Source: Mariniflexile sp. AS56
Lineage (GTDB): Bacteria; Bacteroidota; Bacteroidia; Flavobacteriales; Flavobacteriaceae
Reading direction: 5' to 3'
DNA length: 64,000 bases
Assembly (NCBI RefSeq): GCF_030552475.1
Contig: NZ_JAUPED010000018.1
Location: 1 to 64,000 of the forward strand
Shown here: positions 7,004-16,645 of the stretch, piece by piece
How the letters are laid out: every line of letters starts with the position of its first letter
Position numbering within the stretch: the stretch's first letter is position 1
The notes under the pieces: model-generated
The model's input: the letters and a program-made list of their open reading frames with translations, nothing else
Databases searched by the model: none
Told to the model about the DNA's origin: nothing
Made by a program: the position numbers and the translations under genes

Positions 7004-9190
7004 TCACAAAATCAACAACCCATTATCACGTAAAACGTTCATAGGTTTAGAAAACCAAAACAATTCAAAATCTTCAAACTCGGTTTCAAAATCTTTTTTT
7101 AATGCTGAAAAGGAGGGAAGTTGGTTGTTGTTTATGTTTAATGCTTCTAATTGGTTTAAAAACCAGGAGCCTTTATCTTTATCTAAAGTAATATCAAAGG
7201 TGTTAGTTGTGTTATGAAACGTCAGTTTTAGTGAATAAAAGGTGTTGCCACGTTTGGTTTTAGAATGCTCAGTCACCAAAGGTTCGGTACCCAACCACAT
7301 AATTTTTGCGGTTGGTTTGATGTTGAAATTCGTTTCCGTTTCTAAACACTGGAAGATGAAATCGGGTTTAATACTGGTTTTTGGTATTTTAAACTCGAAC
7401 CATTCTTGTAAAGGCATATCGAAACCAATACCGTGCATAAAATTGAAAAGCGATTTTTTTAACCCGAAACTAAACTGGTTGTGGTCTATACCTGTAGTAT
7501 CGGTAAAGTCGACATCGTTATTGGCAAAGGTGATGTCTTTATAGTGGGGTTGAATCTTGTATTCTGATGGATTTAACCCAATAGGGCTGTGGGCTGTTAA
7601 AGCAAACTGATGCCAAAACCCCGATTGCAATACGCCAATTTCGAATAGCTGGCGTACCATTTCTAAACTATCAACCGTTTCTTGAACCGTTTGCGTTGGG
7701 TAGCCATACATTAAATAGGAATGCACCATCATGTTGGCTTCGGTAAAATTGCGGGTTACGCGGGCTACTTGTTCCACCGTTACGCCTTTATCGATGAGTT
7801 TTAATAACCTATCGGAAGCAACTTCCAAACCACCAGAAACGGCAATACAGCCTGATGCTTTTAGTAGTAAACACAAATCTTTGGTGAAGTTTTTCTCAAA
7901 CCGGATATTGGTCCACCAAGTTACGGTAAGTTGTCTTTTTATAATTTCAAGAGCCAAGGCTTTCATTAAGGCAGGTGGTGCTGCTTCATCTACAAAATGG
8001 AATCCGGTTTCGCCAGTTTGTTCCATAAGTTGCTCCATGCGGTCTACCAATAATTTGGCGGCAATGGGCTCGTAAATTTTTATATAATCTAAAGAGATAT
8101 CGCAAAAGGTACATTTTCCCCAATAGCAACCGTGTGCCATGGTGAGTTTGTTCCACCTGCCATCGCTCCAAAGACTGTGCATGGGGTTTGCAATTTCTAT
8201 GACTGAAATGTAATCATTCAGCAATAAATCGGAATAATCAGGCGTACCGAGGTCGCTTTGTTTATAGTCTGGTTTACTACTGTTATTTATATAAACCACA
8301 GCGTTATTTTCTAAAATAAAGCTACGTTTAAACTCTTTGGTATTTGGGTTTTTAACATGGTTATATAATAATTCTATGGGTAATTCGCCATCATCCAAGG
8401 TAATGAAATCGAAAAATTCAAAGACACGAACGTCGGATACTGAGCGTAATTCCGTGTTTGGGAAACCGCCACCCATGGCAATTTTAATATCGGGGTAATT
8501 TGTTTTTATGTACTGTGCACAACGGAAGGCGCTGTATAAATTCCCTGGAAAAGGTACCGAAAAACAAACCAACTTTGGTTGCACTGTTTGTAGTTTTTCC
8601 TCAAGAAGTTGTATGGTGATATCGTCTATATAGGTAGGTTCTGCTTGTAAATTGGCGTATAACTCATCGAAGGCATTGGCACTTTGGCCCAAGCGTTCAG
8701 CATATCTGCTAAAGCCAAAATTAGGGTCGATGCATTCAATAATAAAATCGGATAAATCTTCTAAATATAAAGTCGCTAAATGCTTTGCTTTGTCTTGCAT
8801 GCCCATTGAACCGAATGCCCAATCTAAATCGTCTAACTGATTAAACCGGGAGGCTTGCGGTAAAAATTGATCGCTACAAATTTGTCTGGCAAAGGTTGGT
8901 TTTTTGTCTTGCAAAAAGGCAATAACATCATCCAAGGGCTGTAAGTAAGCCTTTTTTAAAGCGTATATTCTTTGGGTGTTTTCGGTAACAATACGGTCGT
9001 TTTTAAAAGCGATTTCAAAAATAGCCTCAAATGTTTTTTTTGAGAATAATTCTAAAATAACTTCAATACCCAAGTCCATTTGAAAGGCACTGATGTTTTT
9101 AGTGTTTAAAAAACCTTTTAAGTAACACGTAGCTGGGTAGGGCGTGTTTAATTGCGTAAAAGGTGGTGTTATAAGTAAAAGGTCTTTCAA
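7004..9190 (-). CDS. B12-binding domain radical SAM protein
   Basis: A 728-residue protein. The N-terminal part begins LLLITPPFTQLNTPYPATCYL and contains a Rossmann-like cobalamin-binding half (KLVCFSVPFPGNLYSAFRCA, IAMGGGFPNTELRS). A radical SAM domain follows with the cluster motif CYWGKCTFCDISLDY and later GGLEVASDRLL and YGYPTQT. The C-terminal 200 residues are a less conserved cap. Such proteins carry out radical methylations or rearrangements, but the substrate is unknown. The gene is single, with the helicase-like neighbourhood giving no pathway hint. Confidence 0.85.
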   Translation of the reverse strand: MKDLLLITPPFTQLNTPYPATCYLKGFLNTKNISAFQMDLGIEVILELFSKKTFEAIFEIAFKNDRIVTENTQRIYALKKAYLQPLDDVIAFLQDKKPTFARQICSDQFLPQASRFNQLDDLDWAFGSMGMQDKAKHLATLYLEDLSDFIIECIDPNFGFSRYAERLGQSANAFDELYANLQAEPTYIDDITIQLLEEKLQTVQPKLVCFSVPFPGNLYSAFRCAQYIKTNYPDIKIAMGGGFPNTELRSVSDVRVFEFFDFITLDDGELPIELLYNHVKNPNTKEFKRSFILENNAVVYINNSSKPDYKQSDLGTPDYSDLLLNDYISVIEIANPMHSLWSDGRWNKLTMAHGCYWGKCTFCDISLDYIKIYEPIAAKLLVDRMEQLMEQTGETGFHFVDEAAPPALMKALALEIIKRQLTVTWWTNIRFEKNFTKDLCLLLKASGCIAVSGGLEVASDRLLKLIDKGVTVEQVARVTRNFTEANMMVHSYLMYGYPTQTVQETVDSLEMVRQLFEIGVLQSGFWHQFALTAHSPIGLNPSEYKIQPHYKDITFANNDVDFTDTTGIDHNQFSFGLKKSLFNFMHGIGFDMPLQEWFEFKIPKTSIKPDFIFQCLETETNFNIKPTAKIMWLGTEPLVTEHSKTKRGNTFYSLKLTFHNTTNTFDITLDKDKGSWFLNQLEALNINNNQLPSFSALKKDFETEFEDFELFWFSKPMNVLRDNGLLIL

Positions 9191-9239
9191 AATGCTGTAT
9201 TAAAATATATGGCAAATATAATTGAAAACTTGTGTTTTG

Positions 9240-9345
9240 AGAGGTTTATGTCTTTTAAAGCCCAAAGGAGCAAAGTTTCTAAGATTCAAAGCTGCAAAGA
9301 ATTAAAGTTATAAAGAATCAAAGTTTTAAAGCTAAATGGGAAAAC
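9240..9345. repeat. Degenerate CAAAG/TAAAG-rich stretch
   Basis: Words of the type CAAAGTTT, CAAAGCTGCAAAG, TAAAGTTATAAAG and CAAAGTTTTAAAG recur irregularly in the gap between the dihydrouridine synthase and the radical SAM gene. It is a low-complexity intergenic stretch with no ORF or hairpin seen. Confidence 0.35.
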
Positions 9346-9387
9346 TCTTGGAATTAGTAGTTAGGTTGAAAGTGGATTTTTAGTTTT

Positions 9388-9423
9388 GTTAATTGTTAAT
9401 TGTTAATTGTTAATTGTTAATTG
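9388..9423. repeat. Tandem heptamer GTTAATT, five copies
   Basis: Five exact, adjacent copies of GTTAATT plus one extra G run through the stop codon of the dihydrouridine synthase gene (stop at 9410-9412). Gain or loss of copies on the coding side would alter only the last two or three residues, because every frame of the repeat meets TAA quickly. Confidence 0.9.
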
Positions 9424-10369
9424 TTTTCTCGTTCTTCAGAATTTCGGCAACTGCTTGGGTGTAAGACCTTGGATTGCCTGCTTTTTTAATTTTTTTATAT
9501 GTTTTTTGAGGGTTTGAAAAGGATTGTGAAAAGTATTCCCAAAAACCTAGCATTTTCATTTTAATAGGGGTGGGACCTGAAAGAGCCGCATCGTATTGTT
9601 GGTAAATGGTGTCGTGAAACTCACTAAAAATATCCCATCTGTTGGCAGGGTATTCCGTGGTGTTGTTTTTAATCATGCTTGGTAAAAACGGATCGGCAAT
9701 AAGGCCGCGACCAATCATGAAATGGTCGATACTTGGAAAGCGTTCTTGCATTTCCTTAAACTTAGCAACGGTAGTAATGTCGCCATTATAATAGAGTTTA
9801 TGTTTGGTGCTATCTATACAACGCTGAAAAGCTTCTAAATTTACGCCGCCTTTATAAAGTTGCTTACCAATGCGTGCATGTATGGCTATATTTTTAAGCG
9901 GATAGCTGTCTAAAATAGGGAACACATCTAAAATTTCTTCAGGGTTTTCGTAACCCATGCGCATTTTCATAGATACAACCACATCGGTTTCATTATGAAC
10001 ACGCTTCAAAATATGATCAATTTTTTCTGGATTGCAAATAAGTCCAGAACCCATACCTTGCTTGGTAACCATCGGGTAAGGGCAACCTAAATTCCAGTTA
10101 AGTTCCTTATAGCCTAATTGCTGAATATAATTAACAACAAACAGAAACCCATCAGGATCGTTTGTCATTACTTGCGGAATAACCTCTAGAGTCGTATTGT
10201 TTTCTGGTTGTAAATCGCGTTGGTAGGACGATTTAATTACCATTTTACCATCCAACCGAATGTAGGGCGCATAAAAAGTATCTATGCCACCAAAATAATG
10301 ATGAAAGGCATTACGAAATCTAAAATCGGTAAAGCCTTGTAGGGGTGAGGAAAGTAAAGTGATTGCCAT
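9410..10369 (-). CDS. dus: tRNA-dihydrouridine synthase
   Basis: A 319-residue FMN-dependent enzyme that reduces uridines in the tRNA D-loop. The TIM-barrel signature motifs are present: LLSSPLQGFTDFRFR at the start, ELNWNLGCPYPMVTKQGMGSGL with the proton-donating cysteine, VVSMKMRMGYEN, and IGRGLIADPFLP near the phosphate site. It is closer in length to DusA/DusC than to the long DusB type, but the subtype is not certain. The last codons lie in a heptamer repeat. It is monocistronic. Confidence 0.9.
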   Translation of the reverse strand: MAITLLSSPLQGFTDFRFRNAFHHYFGGIDTFYAPYIRLDGKMVIKSSYQRDLQPENNTTLEVIPQVMTNDPDGFLFVVNYIQQLGYKELNWNLGCPYPMVTKQGMGSGLICNPEKIDHILKRVHNETDVVVSMKMRMGYENPEEILDVFPILDSYPLKNIAIHARIGKQLYKGGVNLEAFQRCIDSTKHKLYYNGDITTVAKFKEMQERFPSIDHFMIGRGLIADPFLPSMIKNNTTEYPANRWDIFSEFHDTIYQQYDAALSGPTPIKMKMLGFWEYFSQSFSNPQKTYKKIKKAGNPRSYTQAVAEILKNEKTINN

Positions 10370-10506
10370 TTAAAAATTGTGTTGTGCAAATATACTTGAA
10401 ACATCTATAACTAAATTTATGATACTCAAGAAAAGATTATAGGGGTGAAACCAAAACACTTTAAATAATTATGGTGTGTAGAATTTATATATCAATAACG
10501 TGTGTT

Positions 10507-11121
10507 TTATTCCATTTTAAAAGGAGGAAGTGCGTCGTTATTTATAGCCAATTTTAAGTGTTCTTGATTTTTGTTTTTTGAGAAAAGTAATTCAAAAAAC
10601 TGTGCTGTGGTTAGGCTGTTTTTGGCTTGTTCTTTAAGTATGAATACATCTCCGGTTTTAACAAACCCTGGTTCTAAAACCCGCACGTATGTCCCCGGGC
10701 GGCCATGTTTTACAAATTGTTTTAATACCCTTTGGGAGCCAAATTTAACGCCAAACTTGTAACAAGGTTCTCGTGGTTGCGTAACTTGCACCAAGGCTTC
10801 TCCTATTTTATAGATGGAGCCAATAAGTATCTCAGTTTCATCTAAACCTGAAACAGTCAGGTTTTCACCAAACATGCCATAATTCCATTTTAAATTGGGG
10901 TAAAGGTTTTTCCAATACGCATAGTGGGTTTCTGAAAACAAATAACAGGCCTTAAACTCGCCACCATGTACTTCACGGTCTGATACTTCATCTTCTGCCA
11001 CGATTTCTTTACCTAAATATATAGGTTGATTGGTGGGGGTTTTGTAAATACCAGTAATAACTTCTTGACCCATCCAAGTAATGGATGTTGGTTGTGCTAG
11101 GTTGGTGGCTATAATTTGCAT
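10507..11121 (-). CDS. MOSC domain protein, YiiM-like
   Basis: A 204-residue protein with the MOSC (molybdenum cofactor sulfurase C-terminal) pattern: GIYKTPTNQPIYLGKEIVAE, DREVHGGEFKACYLFSETHY, YGMFGENLTVSGLDE and the conserved cysteine in PREPCYKFGVKFG. YiiM proteins use molybdenum cofactor to reduce N-hydroxylated compounds, so an electron-transfer partner is expected but none is adjacent. It is cytoplasmic. Start chosen at the ATG giving MQIIATNLAQPTSITWMG. Confidence 0.85.
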   Translation of the reverse strand: MQIIATNLAQPTSITWMGQEVITGIYKTPTNQPIYLGKEIVAEDEVSDREVHGGEFKACYLFSETHYAYWKNLYPNLKWNYGMFGENLTVSGLDETEILIGSIYKIGEALVQVTQPREPCYKFGVKFGSQRVLKQFVKHGRPGTYVRVLEPGFVKTGDVFILKEQAKNSLTTAQFFELLFSKNKNQEHLKLAINNDALPPFKME

Positions 11122-11294
11122 GATGTGTTTTTAACTAAAATAATTAAGACTAAACCTAATACTCGTTTAGTCGAAACAAATTTAGTTGAATTTGTTCAAA
11201 ACCTCATGCTCTGCAAAACTTTAGAAAAAAAATGTGTGTTTAGGTGGTATTGTTGTGCTTATATGCGAATGACTTATGCCCAAATTAAATTCGG

Positions 11295-11705
11295 TTAGGC
11301 ATCTGGAAAATGTTCATGTATTATTTTTTCTAGTGTTTTAGCATCTAGTAATTTGTTCTTAAAGTCTGTGATTTCATTTAAAGTGCGAGCTCTTTTTTCA
11401 TCGTTAGGGTTAAGCGATGTAGTTAACATAACCACTATAATTTTCCCTTTCATTTCCGCATCTAATTTTTTGTAGGCTTCTAGGAATTCCCAGCCATTCA
11501 TGGCTGGCATATTTATGTCTAAAAAAATAAGGTCTGGACGTGGATATTCTCCATCAATTTTAGTTTGTAAAAAGTCTAACGCAACAATAGCGCTTGATAA
11601 GGCTATAGATGTGATGGCGAGTTTCGACTTTTTAACCATATTTTGATGGATATAGTTAGTCGCTTCATCGTCATCGATGAATAAAATAGTGTTAACTTTC
11701 TTCAT
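11295..11705 (-). CDS. Single-domain response regulator
   Basis: A 136-residue receiver domain without an output domain. The acidic pocket is DDDE near residue 11-14, and the phosphorylated aspartate lies in DLIFLDINMPAMNGWEF. The Thr of TTSLNP and the Lys of FKNKLL fill the other conserved positions. It starts three bases after the stop of the upstream histidine kinase gene, so the two are one operon and very probably cognate partners. Output must occur through protein contact, as in Rcp1/CheY-like regulators. Confidence 0.92.
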   Translation of the reverse strand: MKKVNTILFIDDDEATNYIHQNMVKKSKLAITSIALSSAIVALDFLQTKIDGEYPRPDLIFLDINMPAMNGWEFLEAYKKLDAEMKGKIIVVMLTTSLNPNDEKRARTLNEITDFKNKLLDAKTLEKIIHEHFPDA

Positions 11706-11708
11706 GTT

Positions 11709-12899
11709 TTAAATTTGAGGGATGGTAAAATGGAACGTACTGCCTTCGTTTATTTTGGAGTCTACCCAAATTTTTCCACCATGTAGTTCAACAATTTTTT
11801 TACAATGTGAGAGACCAATACCTGCGCCTTCGTAAACGTCTCTGTTGTGTAGGCGTTTAAAAATGCCGAAAATTCTATGCGTGTTTTCTTCGGCAATACC
11901 AATGCCGTTATCTTTAACAGAGAACTCCCATTTATGTTTGCGTCTTTTAACCGATACTTCAATTTCTGCAGGGCTATTTTCTTTTCTAAATTTAATGGCA
12001 TTACAAATTAAGTTCTGGAACAAGAGCCTTACTTCTGTTTTATAGCCTGTTATTTCTGGTAAGTTGTTTATAATAAGTGTTGTGTTAGATTCTTTAATTT
12101 TAATATAAAGATCGGCTTGAATATCTTGGATTAACTGCTCGCATTTAAAAATGGTTTTTTTCTTGTTTTGTCCTATAAGACCATAGTCTAATAAACCTTT
12201 TACCAATTCACTCATGCGTGTGGAGGCATCAGAAATAAAATTCAAGTAGATGTTTGCTTCATCACTTAAATTGTTTTCAAATTCTTCTTTAAGTAAGCCT
12301 GAAAAGCTATGAATCGTTCTTAAAGGTTCTTGTAAATCATGCGATGCGATGTATACAAATTGAGAGAGCTCCTTATTTTTAAGTTCTAACTCGTTGGTGC
12401 GTTCTTTAACCCGTTTTTCAAGCTCTTTGTTGGATTTGTCTATTTGTATATAGTTTTCCTCTACTTCTTGTCTTAATTGTTTTAATTCTGTAATGTCTGT
12501 CCATGAAGAATTACTATAAAGAACTCTTCCATATTTATCTCTAACAGCCTTGACATTTAATAGTACGGTTATTTTCTCTCCGTTTTTTTTTCGAAGTTCT
12601 AATTCTTCATTTTTAACACTGCCTGTAGAAAGAAATGTTTGAAATGCTTTTTTAACACGTGGTATGCAGTCTTCATGGTAAATGAAAAAAATTGGCTTCC
12701 CAATAATCTCACTTTGGTGATAACCTGTTCTAACCGTTAAAGTTTTATTACAGTCCTTTATTAAGGCTGTTTCAGGATCGATAGAAACAAACATTTCGGG
12801 TGAGTTATCATATACATTTTTATAATCGACCGAAATTGTTTTTATTCTATCTTCTTTTTGGGAAAGTTCTTCCCTAAGAATATTGATAATTTCTTCCAT
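11709..12899 (-). CDS. PAS-domain sensor histidine kinase
   Basis: A 396-residue soluble kinase without membrane segments. A short coiled coil is followed by a PAS domain (about 22-140: NVYDNSPEMFVSIDPE..., with a PAC tail), a second coiled coil rich in Glu/Lys (about 140-180), a HisKA helix with the phospho-accepting His in FVYIASHDLQEPLR, and a HATPase domain with NLICNAIKF, DNGIGI and GAGIGLSHCKKIV. This is the phytochrome-like HWE-distant class common in Bacteroidota. It forms an operon with the response regulator downstream. The signal is unknown. Confidence 0.92.
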   Translation of the reverse strand: MEEIINILREELSQKEDRIKTISVDYKNVYDNSPEMFVSIDPETALIKDCNKTLTVRTGYHQSEIIGKPIFFIYHEDCIPRVKKAFQTFLSTGSVKNEELELRKKNGEKITVLLNVKAVRDKYGRVLYSNSSWTDITELKQLRQEVEENYIQIDKSNKELEKRVKERTNELELKNKELSQFVYIASHDLQEPLRTIHSFSGLLKEEFENNLSDEANIYLNFISDASTRMSELVKGLLDYGLIGQNKKKTIFKCEQLIQDIQADLYIKIKESNTTLIINNLPEITGYKTEVRLLFQNLICNAIKFRKENSPAEIEVSVKRRKHKWEFSVKDNGIGIAEENTHRIFGIFKRLHNRDVYEGAGIGLSHCKKIVELHGGKIWVDSKINEGSTFHFTIPQI

Positions 12900-13010
12900 A
12901 GAGGGTGAGGGTAGTTTTAGGACTTATAGGGGTTATTTTTTTTGAAAATAAGAAAAATTTCTTACATATGAAAATTAATCGAGTAAAATATTACGAAATA
13001 GAACATAAAA

Positions 13011-13040
13011 AAAGCCACTTTGCAGGAGCAAAGTGGCTTT
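13011..13040 (-). terminator. Intrinsic terminator of htpG
   Basis: A perfect 13 bp stem AAAGCCACTTTGC / GCAAAGTGGCTTT with loop AGGA lies downstream of htpG on the minus strand, with T-rich sequence following in that direction. Confidence 0.85.
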
Positions 13041-13117
13041 ATAATAGTCCAAGCATAACTGTAAATCATACTTTGTTTGCGCTAAGCGCGATGTTATTTG
13101 CTTTTGTAATTTGGAGA

Positions 13118-15031
13118 TTACTTAATCATCTCATAACTACGCTTGATAAACTTAGTAAGTTCTTCACCTTTTAATAGTCCTTGTGATAAACGTGCTAAAT
13201 CTAAACTTTGGTTGATTAAACGTTCTTGCTCTTCTTTAGCTTCCGTTTCTAAAATATCGTTAACTAATTTAGAGTTTGTGTTTACTACCAAATTGTACAT
13301 TTCTGGCATACTACCAAACATGTTTATGCCGCCACCGCCGCCAGATTGTTGCATCTCTTTCATTCTACGCATAAATTCTGGTTGTGTGATGATGAATGGT
13401 GATGATTCACTATCCATAGCTTCTAACTGTACCATGAATTTTTCAGAAGGAATCACTTCTTTCAATAAGGTGTCAAGAGCCGTTTTTTGTTCTTCAGTTA
13501 GTTTCGAAATAGTTGTTTCGTCCTTCTTGATTAAATTATCAATATGGTCGCCATCTACACGTGCAAATGTGATGTTTTCTTTATCACTTTCTAATTTCTG
13601 AATTAAATGCGAAACAATTGGAGAGTCTAATAGTAAAACTTCGTAGTTTTTCGCTTTTGCAGTTTCAATATAAGCATGTTGTGCATCTTTATCTGAAGCG
13701 TAAAGAATTACCAACTTACCATCTTTATCTGTTTGGTTTGCTTTTATTTTATTGAATAATTCATCATACGTGTAATAAGCATTATCAACTGTTGGGAATA
13801 AGGCAAAATCATTCGCTTTTTCAAAGAATTTATCTTCAGAAAGCATTCCGTATTCAATTACAATTTTAATGTCATTCCATTTAGCTTCAAAATCTTCACG
13901 ATTTGTATTGAATAACGATTTTAATTTATCAGCAACTTTTCTGCTTATGTAAGATGAAATCTTTTTCACAGCACCATCCGCTTGTAAGTAAGAACGTGAT
14001 ACGTTTAAAGGAATGTCTGGAGAATCGATAACCCCGCGAAGCATGGTTAAAAATTCGGGTACAATACCTTCTACATTATCAGTAACATATACTTGGTTTT
14101 GATACAGTTGAATTTTATCCTTCTGCATTTGCATATCTTGACCCATTTTAGGGAAATACAAGATACCAGTTAAGTTGAATGGGTAATCTACATTTAAGTG
14201 AATGTTGAATAAAGGCTCTTCAAATTGAGAAGGGTATAATTCACGGTAAAAACCTTTGTAATCTTCATTTTCTAAATCGGCTGGTTGTTTTGTCCATGCC
14301 GGGTTCGGGTTGTTGATAATGTTATCAACTGTGATTTTACGTTGTGGTTCTTTAGTTTCTTTTCCGTCTTTATCTGTAATTGTTTCAGGCTCGTGTGTTG
14401 GATCGTTTATTTCTTTCGTTCCAAATTTAATTGGAATAGGCATAAACTTGTTATACTTCTGAAGTAAACTGCTAATACGAGATTCTTCTAAAAACTCAGT
14501 AGAATCTGCAGCAATATGAAGAATAATTTCTGTTCCTCTTTCCGTTCTATCTGAAGCCTCTAAGGTGAATTCAGGAGAACCATCACACATCCAATGTGCA
14601 GCAGGAGCGCCTGTGTGAGATTTTGTGATAATCTCTACTTTCTCTGCAACCATAAACGCTGAGTAAAAACCAAGACCAAAATGACCGATAATACCAGAAT
14701 CTTTAGCAGAATCTTTGTATTTATCTAAAAACTCTTCAGCTCCAGAAAACGCCACTTGGTTGATGTATTTTTCAACCTCTTCAGCACTCATACCTAAACC
14801 TTGGTCAATCACATGAAGTTTTTTACCTTCTTTGTCAATTTTAACTTCAATTTGTGGTGTACCGTATTCAGATTTTGATTCTCCAATACTAGCTAAGTGT
14901 TTTAACTTTAATGTTGCATCGGTACCATTACTAATTAACTCACGTAAAAATATTTCGTGGTCACTATACAGGAATTTTTTAATAAGTGGGAAAATGTTCT
15001 CTACAGAAACATTAATACTTCCTTTTGCCAT
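13118..15031 (-). CDS. htpG: Chaperone protein HtpG (Hsp90)
   Basis: A 637-residue Hsp90 homologue. The N-terminal ATPase has ELISNGTDA, DQGLGM and GHFGLGFYS; the middle domain has the substrate and ATP-contact segment with NVSRSYLQ. The C-terminal dimerisation part carries a small Gly-rich loop (QQSGGGGGINMFG). It is a cytoplasmic ATP-dependent folding chaperone. The gene is single with its own terminator and is divergent from fabH. Length and motifs are normal. Confidence 0.97.
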   Translation of the reverse strand: MAKGSINVSVENIFPLIKKFLYSDHEIFLRELISNGTDATLKLKHLASIGESKSEYGTPQIEVKIDKEGKKLHVIDQGLGMSAEEVEKYINQVAFSGAEEFLDKYKDSAKDSGIIGHFGLGFYSAFMVAEKVEIITKSHTGAPAAHWMCDGSPEFTLEASDRTERGTEIILHIAADSTEFLEESRISSLLQKYNKFMPIPIKFGTKEINDPTHEPETITDKDGKETKEPQRKITVDNIINNPNPAWTKQPADLENEDYKGFYRELYPSQFEEPLFNIHLNVDYPFNLTGILYFPKMGQDMQMQKDKIQLYQNQVYVTDNVEGIVPEFLTMLRGVIDSPDIPLNVSRSYLQADGAVKKISSYISRKVADKLKSLFNTNREDFEAKWNDIKIVIEYGMLSEDKFFEKANDFALFPTVDNAYYTYDELFNKIKANQTDKDGKLVILYASDKDAQHAYIETAKAKNYEVLLLDSPIVSHLIQKLESDKENITFARVDGDHIDNLIKKDETTISKLTEEQKTALDTLLKEVIPSEKFMVQLEAMDSESSPFIITQPEFMRRMKEMQQSGGGGGINMFGSMPEMYNLVVNTNSKLVNDILETEAKEEQERLINQSLDLARLSQGLLKGEELTKFIKRSYEMIK

Positions 15032-15048
15032 AATAAATTATTTTTTCT

Positions 15049-15067
15049 TTTCCGCGAAAGCGAAAAA
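15049..15067. repeat. Short hairpin with GAAA tetraloop
   Basis: TTTTCCGCGAAAGCGAAAA can fold as stem TTTT(C)CGC / GCGAAAA around a GAAA loop, in the upstream region of htpG. I recall similar CGCTTTCGCGGAA words scattered in flavobacterial intergenic regions, but this is memory, not a search. Confidence 0.35.
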
Positions 15068-15253
15068 TGGGTTATACTTCATTTTAATTAACTCCTAACC
15101 GAATAGTCAAAAAAAGTACCAAGAGTAAGAATGTGACAAACTGACACTACTTTTTAATTTAGGAGTGCTCGAATACTTCGAATTAGGGATTTTTTAAAAT
15201 TGGATTTTATCTATTTAATTTTGTACTTTGTGATTATAAAAATTAGGAGTGAT

Positions 15254-16261
15254 ATGTACAATTCAAAAATAATAGGTTTAGGTAAATATGTGCCAGAAAA
15301 TGTGGTCACAAATGATGATTTATCTAAAATGATGGACACCAACGATGCTTGGATACAAGAGCGAACAGGTATTAAAGAACGCCGATGGATAAAAGAGGGT
15401 ACCGATGATACCTCGGCCATTATGGGGGCGAAAGCTGCCAAAATAGCTATAGAGCGGTCTGGGTTAACCAAAGATGATATCGATTTTATAGTATTTGCTA
15501 CGTTGAGTCCCGATTTTTATTTTCCAGGTTGTGGGGTACAAATTCAAGATTTACTTGATATGCGTACCATTGGTGCTTTGGATGTAAGAAACCAATGTTC
15601 AGGGTTTATATATGCCATATCTGTGGCCGACCAGTTTATTAAAACCGGTATGTATAAAAATATTTTGGTTATTGGGGCGGAATACCACAGTAACGGTTTG
15701 GATAAAACCACACGCGGTCGTGGTGTCACTGTTATTTTTGGTGACGGTGCTGGCGCTTGTGTTTTAACCAGAGAGGAAGATAATACGAAAGGAATTCTAT
15801 CAACCCATTTACACAGTGAAGGAAAGTATGCCGATAAGCTTATTGTGGCTTCACCGAGTATTGCGCATTGGGTGCCAGAAATTCTGGAAGCAGGAGAAGA
15901 AGATATATCGTATTTCCCATATATGGATGGAACTTTTGTGTTTAAACATGCTGTAGTTCGTTTTAGTGAAGCCATTGTGGAAGGTTTGACTAAAAATGGT
16001 TTGAAGAAAGAGGATATTGATATGTTAATACCGCATCAGGCGAATTTGCGTATTGCCCAATTTATTCAAAAGAAGTTTGGCTTAAATGATGATCAAGTTT
16101 TTAATAATATTATGAAGTATGGTAATACAACAGCAGCTTCTGTTATTATTGCGCTTACTGAAGCTTGGGAAGAAGGTAAAATAAAACCTGGCGATCATGT
16201 GGTGCTTGCTGCCTTTGGTAGTGGCTTTACTTGGGGTAGTGCCATTATTAAATGGGCTTAA
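15254..16261 (+). CDS. fabH: 3-oxoacyl-ACP synthase III
   Basis: KASIII condenses an acyl-CoA starter with malonyl-ACP to begin fatty acid synthesis; iso-branched starters are usual in this phylum. The start is set at the ATG at 15254 (MYNSKIIGLGKYVPEN), which aligns with the family N-terminus and has AGGAG five bases before it; the frame is open further upstream to a TTG at no benefit. In this 335-residue form the catalytic triad is C115 (VRNQCSGF), H261 (IPHQANLR) and N291 (YGNTTAAS). It is single, not in a fab cluster, so it may be one of several KASIII copies or belong to a secondary pathway. Confidence 0.93.
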   Translation: MYNSKIIGLGKYVPENVVTNDDLSKMMDTNDAWIQERTGIKERRWIKEGTDDTSAIMGAKAAKIAIERSGLTKDDIDFIVFATLSPDFYFPGCGVQIQDLLDMRTIGALDVRNQCSGFIYAISVADQFIKTGMYKNILVIGAEYHSNGLDKTTRGRGVTVIFGDGAGACVLTREEDNTKGILSTHLHSEGKYADKLIVASPSIAHWVPEILEAGEEDISYFPYMDGTFVFKHAVVRFSEAIVEGLTKNGLKKEDIDMLIPHQANLRIAQFIQKKFGLNDDQVFNNIMKYGNTTAASVIIALTEAWEEGKIKPGDHVVLAAFGSGFTWGSAIIKWA

Positions 16262-16273
16262 AGATATAAAATC

Positions 16274-16306
16274 GAAAAGCCTGAAACGGGGAATTTCGGG
16301 CTTTTC
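16274..16306 (+). terminator. Intrinsic terminator of fabH
   Basis: The stem GAAAAGCCTGAAA / TTTCGGGCTTTTC (one G-U pair) with a seven-base loop begins 13 bases after the fabH stop codon. Confidence 0.8.
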
Positions 16307-16645
16307 TAGCTATTAATCAATTCAACTTCAACTAACACTTTACTTTAGTGAAGAATCGGATTTATAGACGGGAAAGCGTAAAAAACATTACAATTAAAGT
16401 TTGTATTTAACTCATTTTTAACATATTACAAAAAAAAACTCGAAAATTAATTTTCGAGTTTTATGTTATGTGTATACAAATCTGAGTACGAAATTTTTTA
16501 TGTGAAGGTGACTAACTCTTAAAATAATTATGTTTTCGTTGGTTAGATTGTATGATGTTATAACGTATTGGTAGTGTGTATATTGTGTAGTTGTTAATTT
16601 TTTTTCAAAAATTTAATATTTTAACTAAAATATTCCTTAAAAATC
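16307..16645. other. Intergenic region with one palindrome, no gene seen
   Basis: Between the fabH terminator and the terminator of the next gene nothing coding was found. It contains the palindrome at 16435-16462 and is otherwise AT-rich sequence without a clear promoter of either neighbour. Confidence 0.6.
16435..16462. terminator. Perfect 28 bp palindrome, probable terminator
   Basis: AAAACTCGAAAATT and its exact reverse complement adjoin without loop. It is flanked by an A run on the left and TTTT on the right, as in a bidirectional terminator. As both neighbouring genes already have their own hairpins, its purpose is unclear. Confidence 0.6.

Noticed and set aside
7242-8840. Several plus-strand frames opposite the radical SAM gene
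   Set aside because: They are shadows of a clearly coding minus-strand gene; the same holds for frames opposite htpG, ttcA, guaB and acnB.
11116-11298. 60-codon plus-strand frame between the MOSC gene and the response regulator
   Set aside because: It overlaps both neighbours' ends, has no start-site support and reads like non-coding AT-rich sequence.
12905-13174. 89-codon plus-strand frame between the histidine kinase and htpG
   Set aside because: It runs through the htpG terminator hairpin and into the htpG 3' end on the other strand, and the translation has no family-like pattern.
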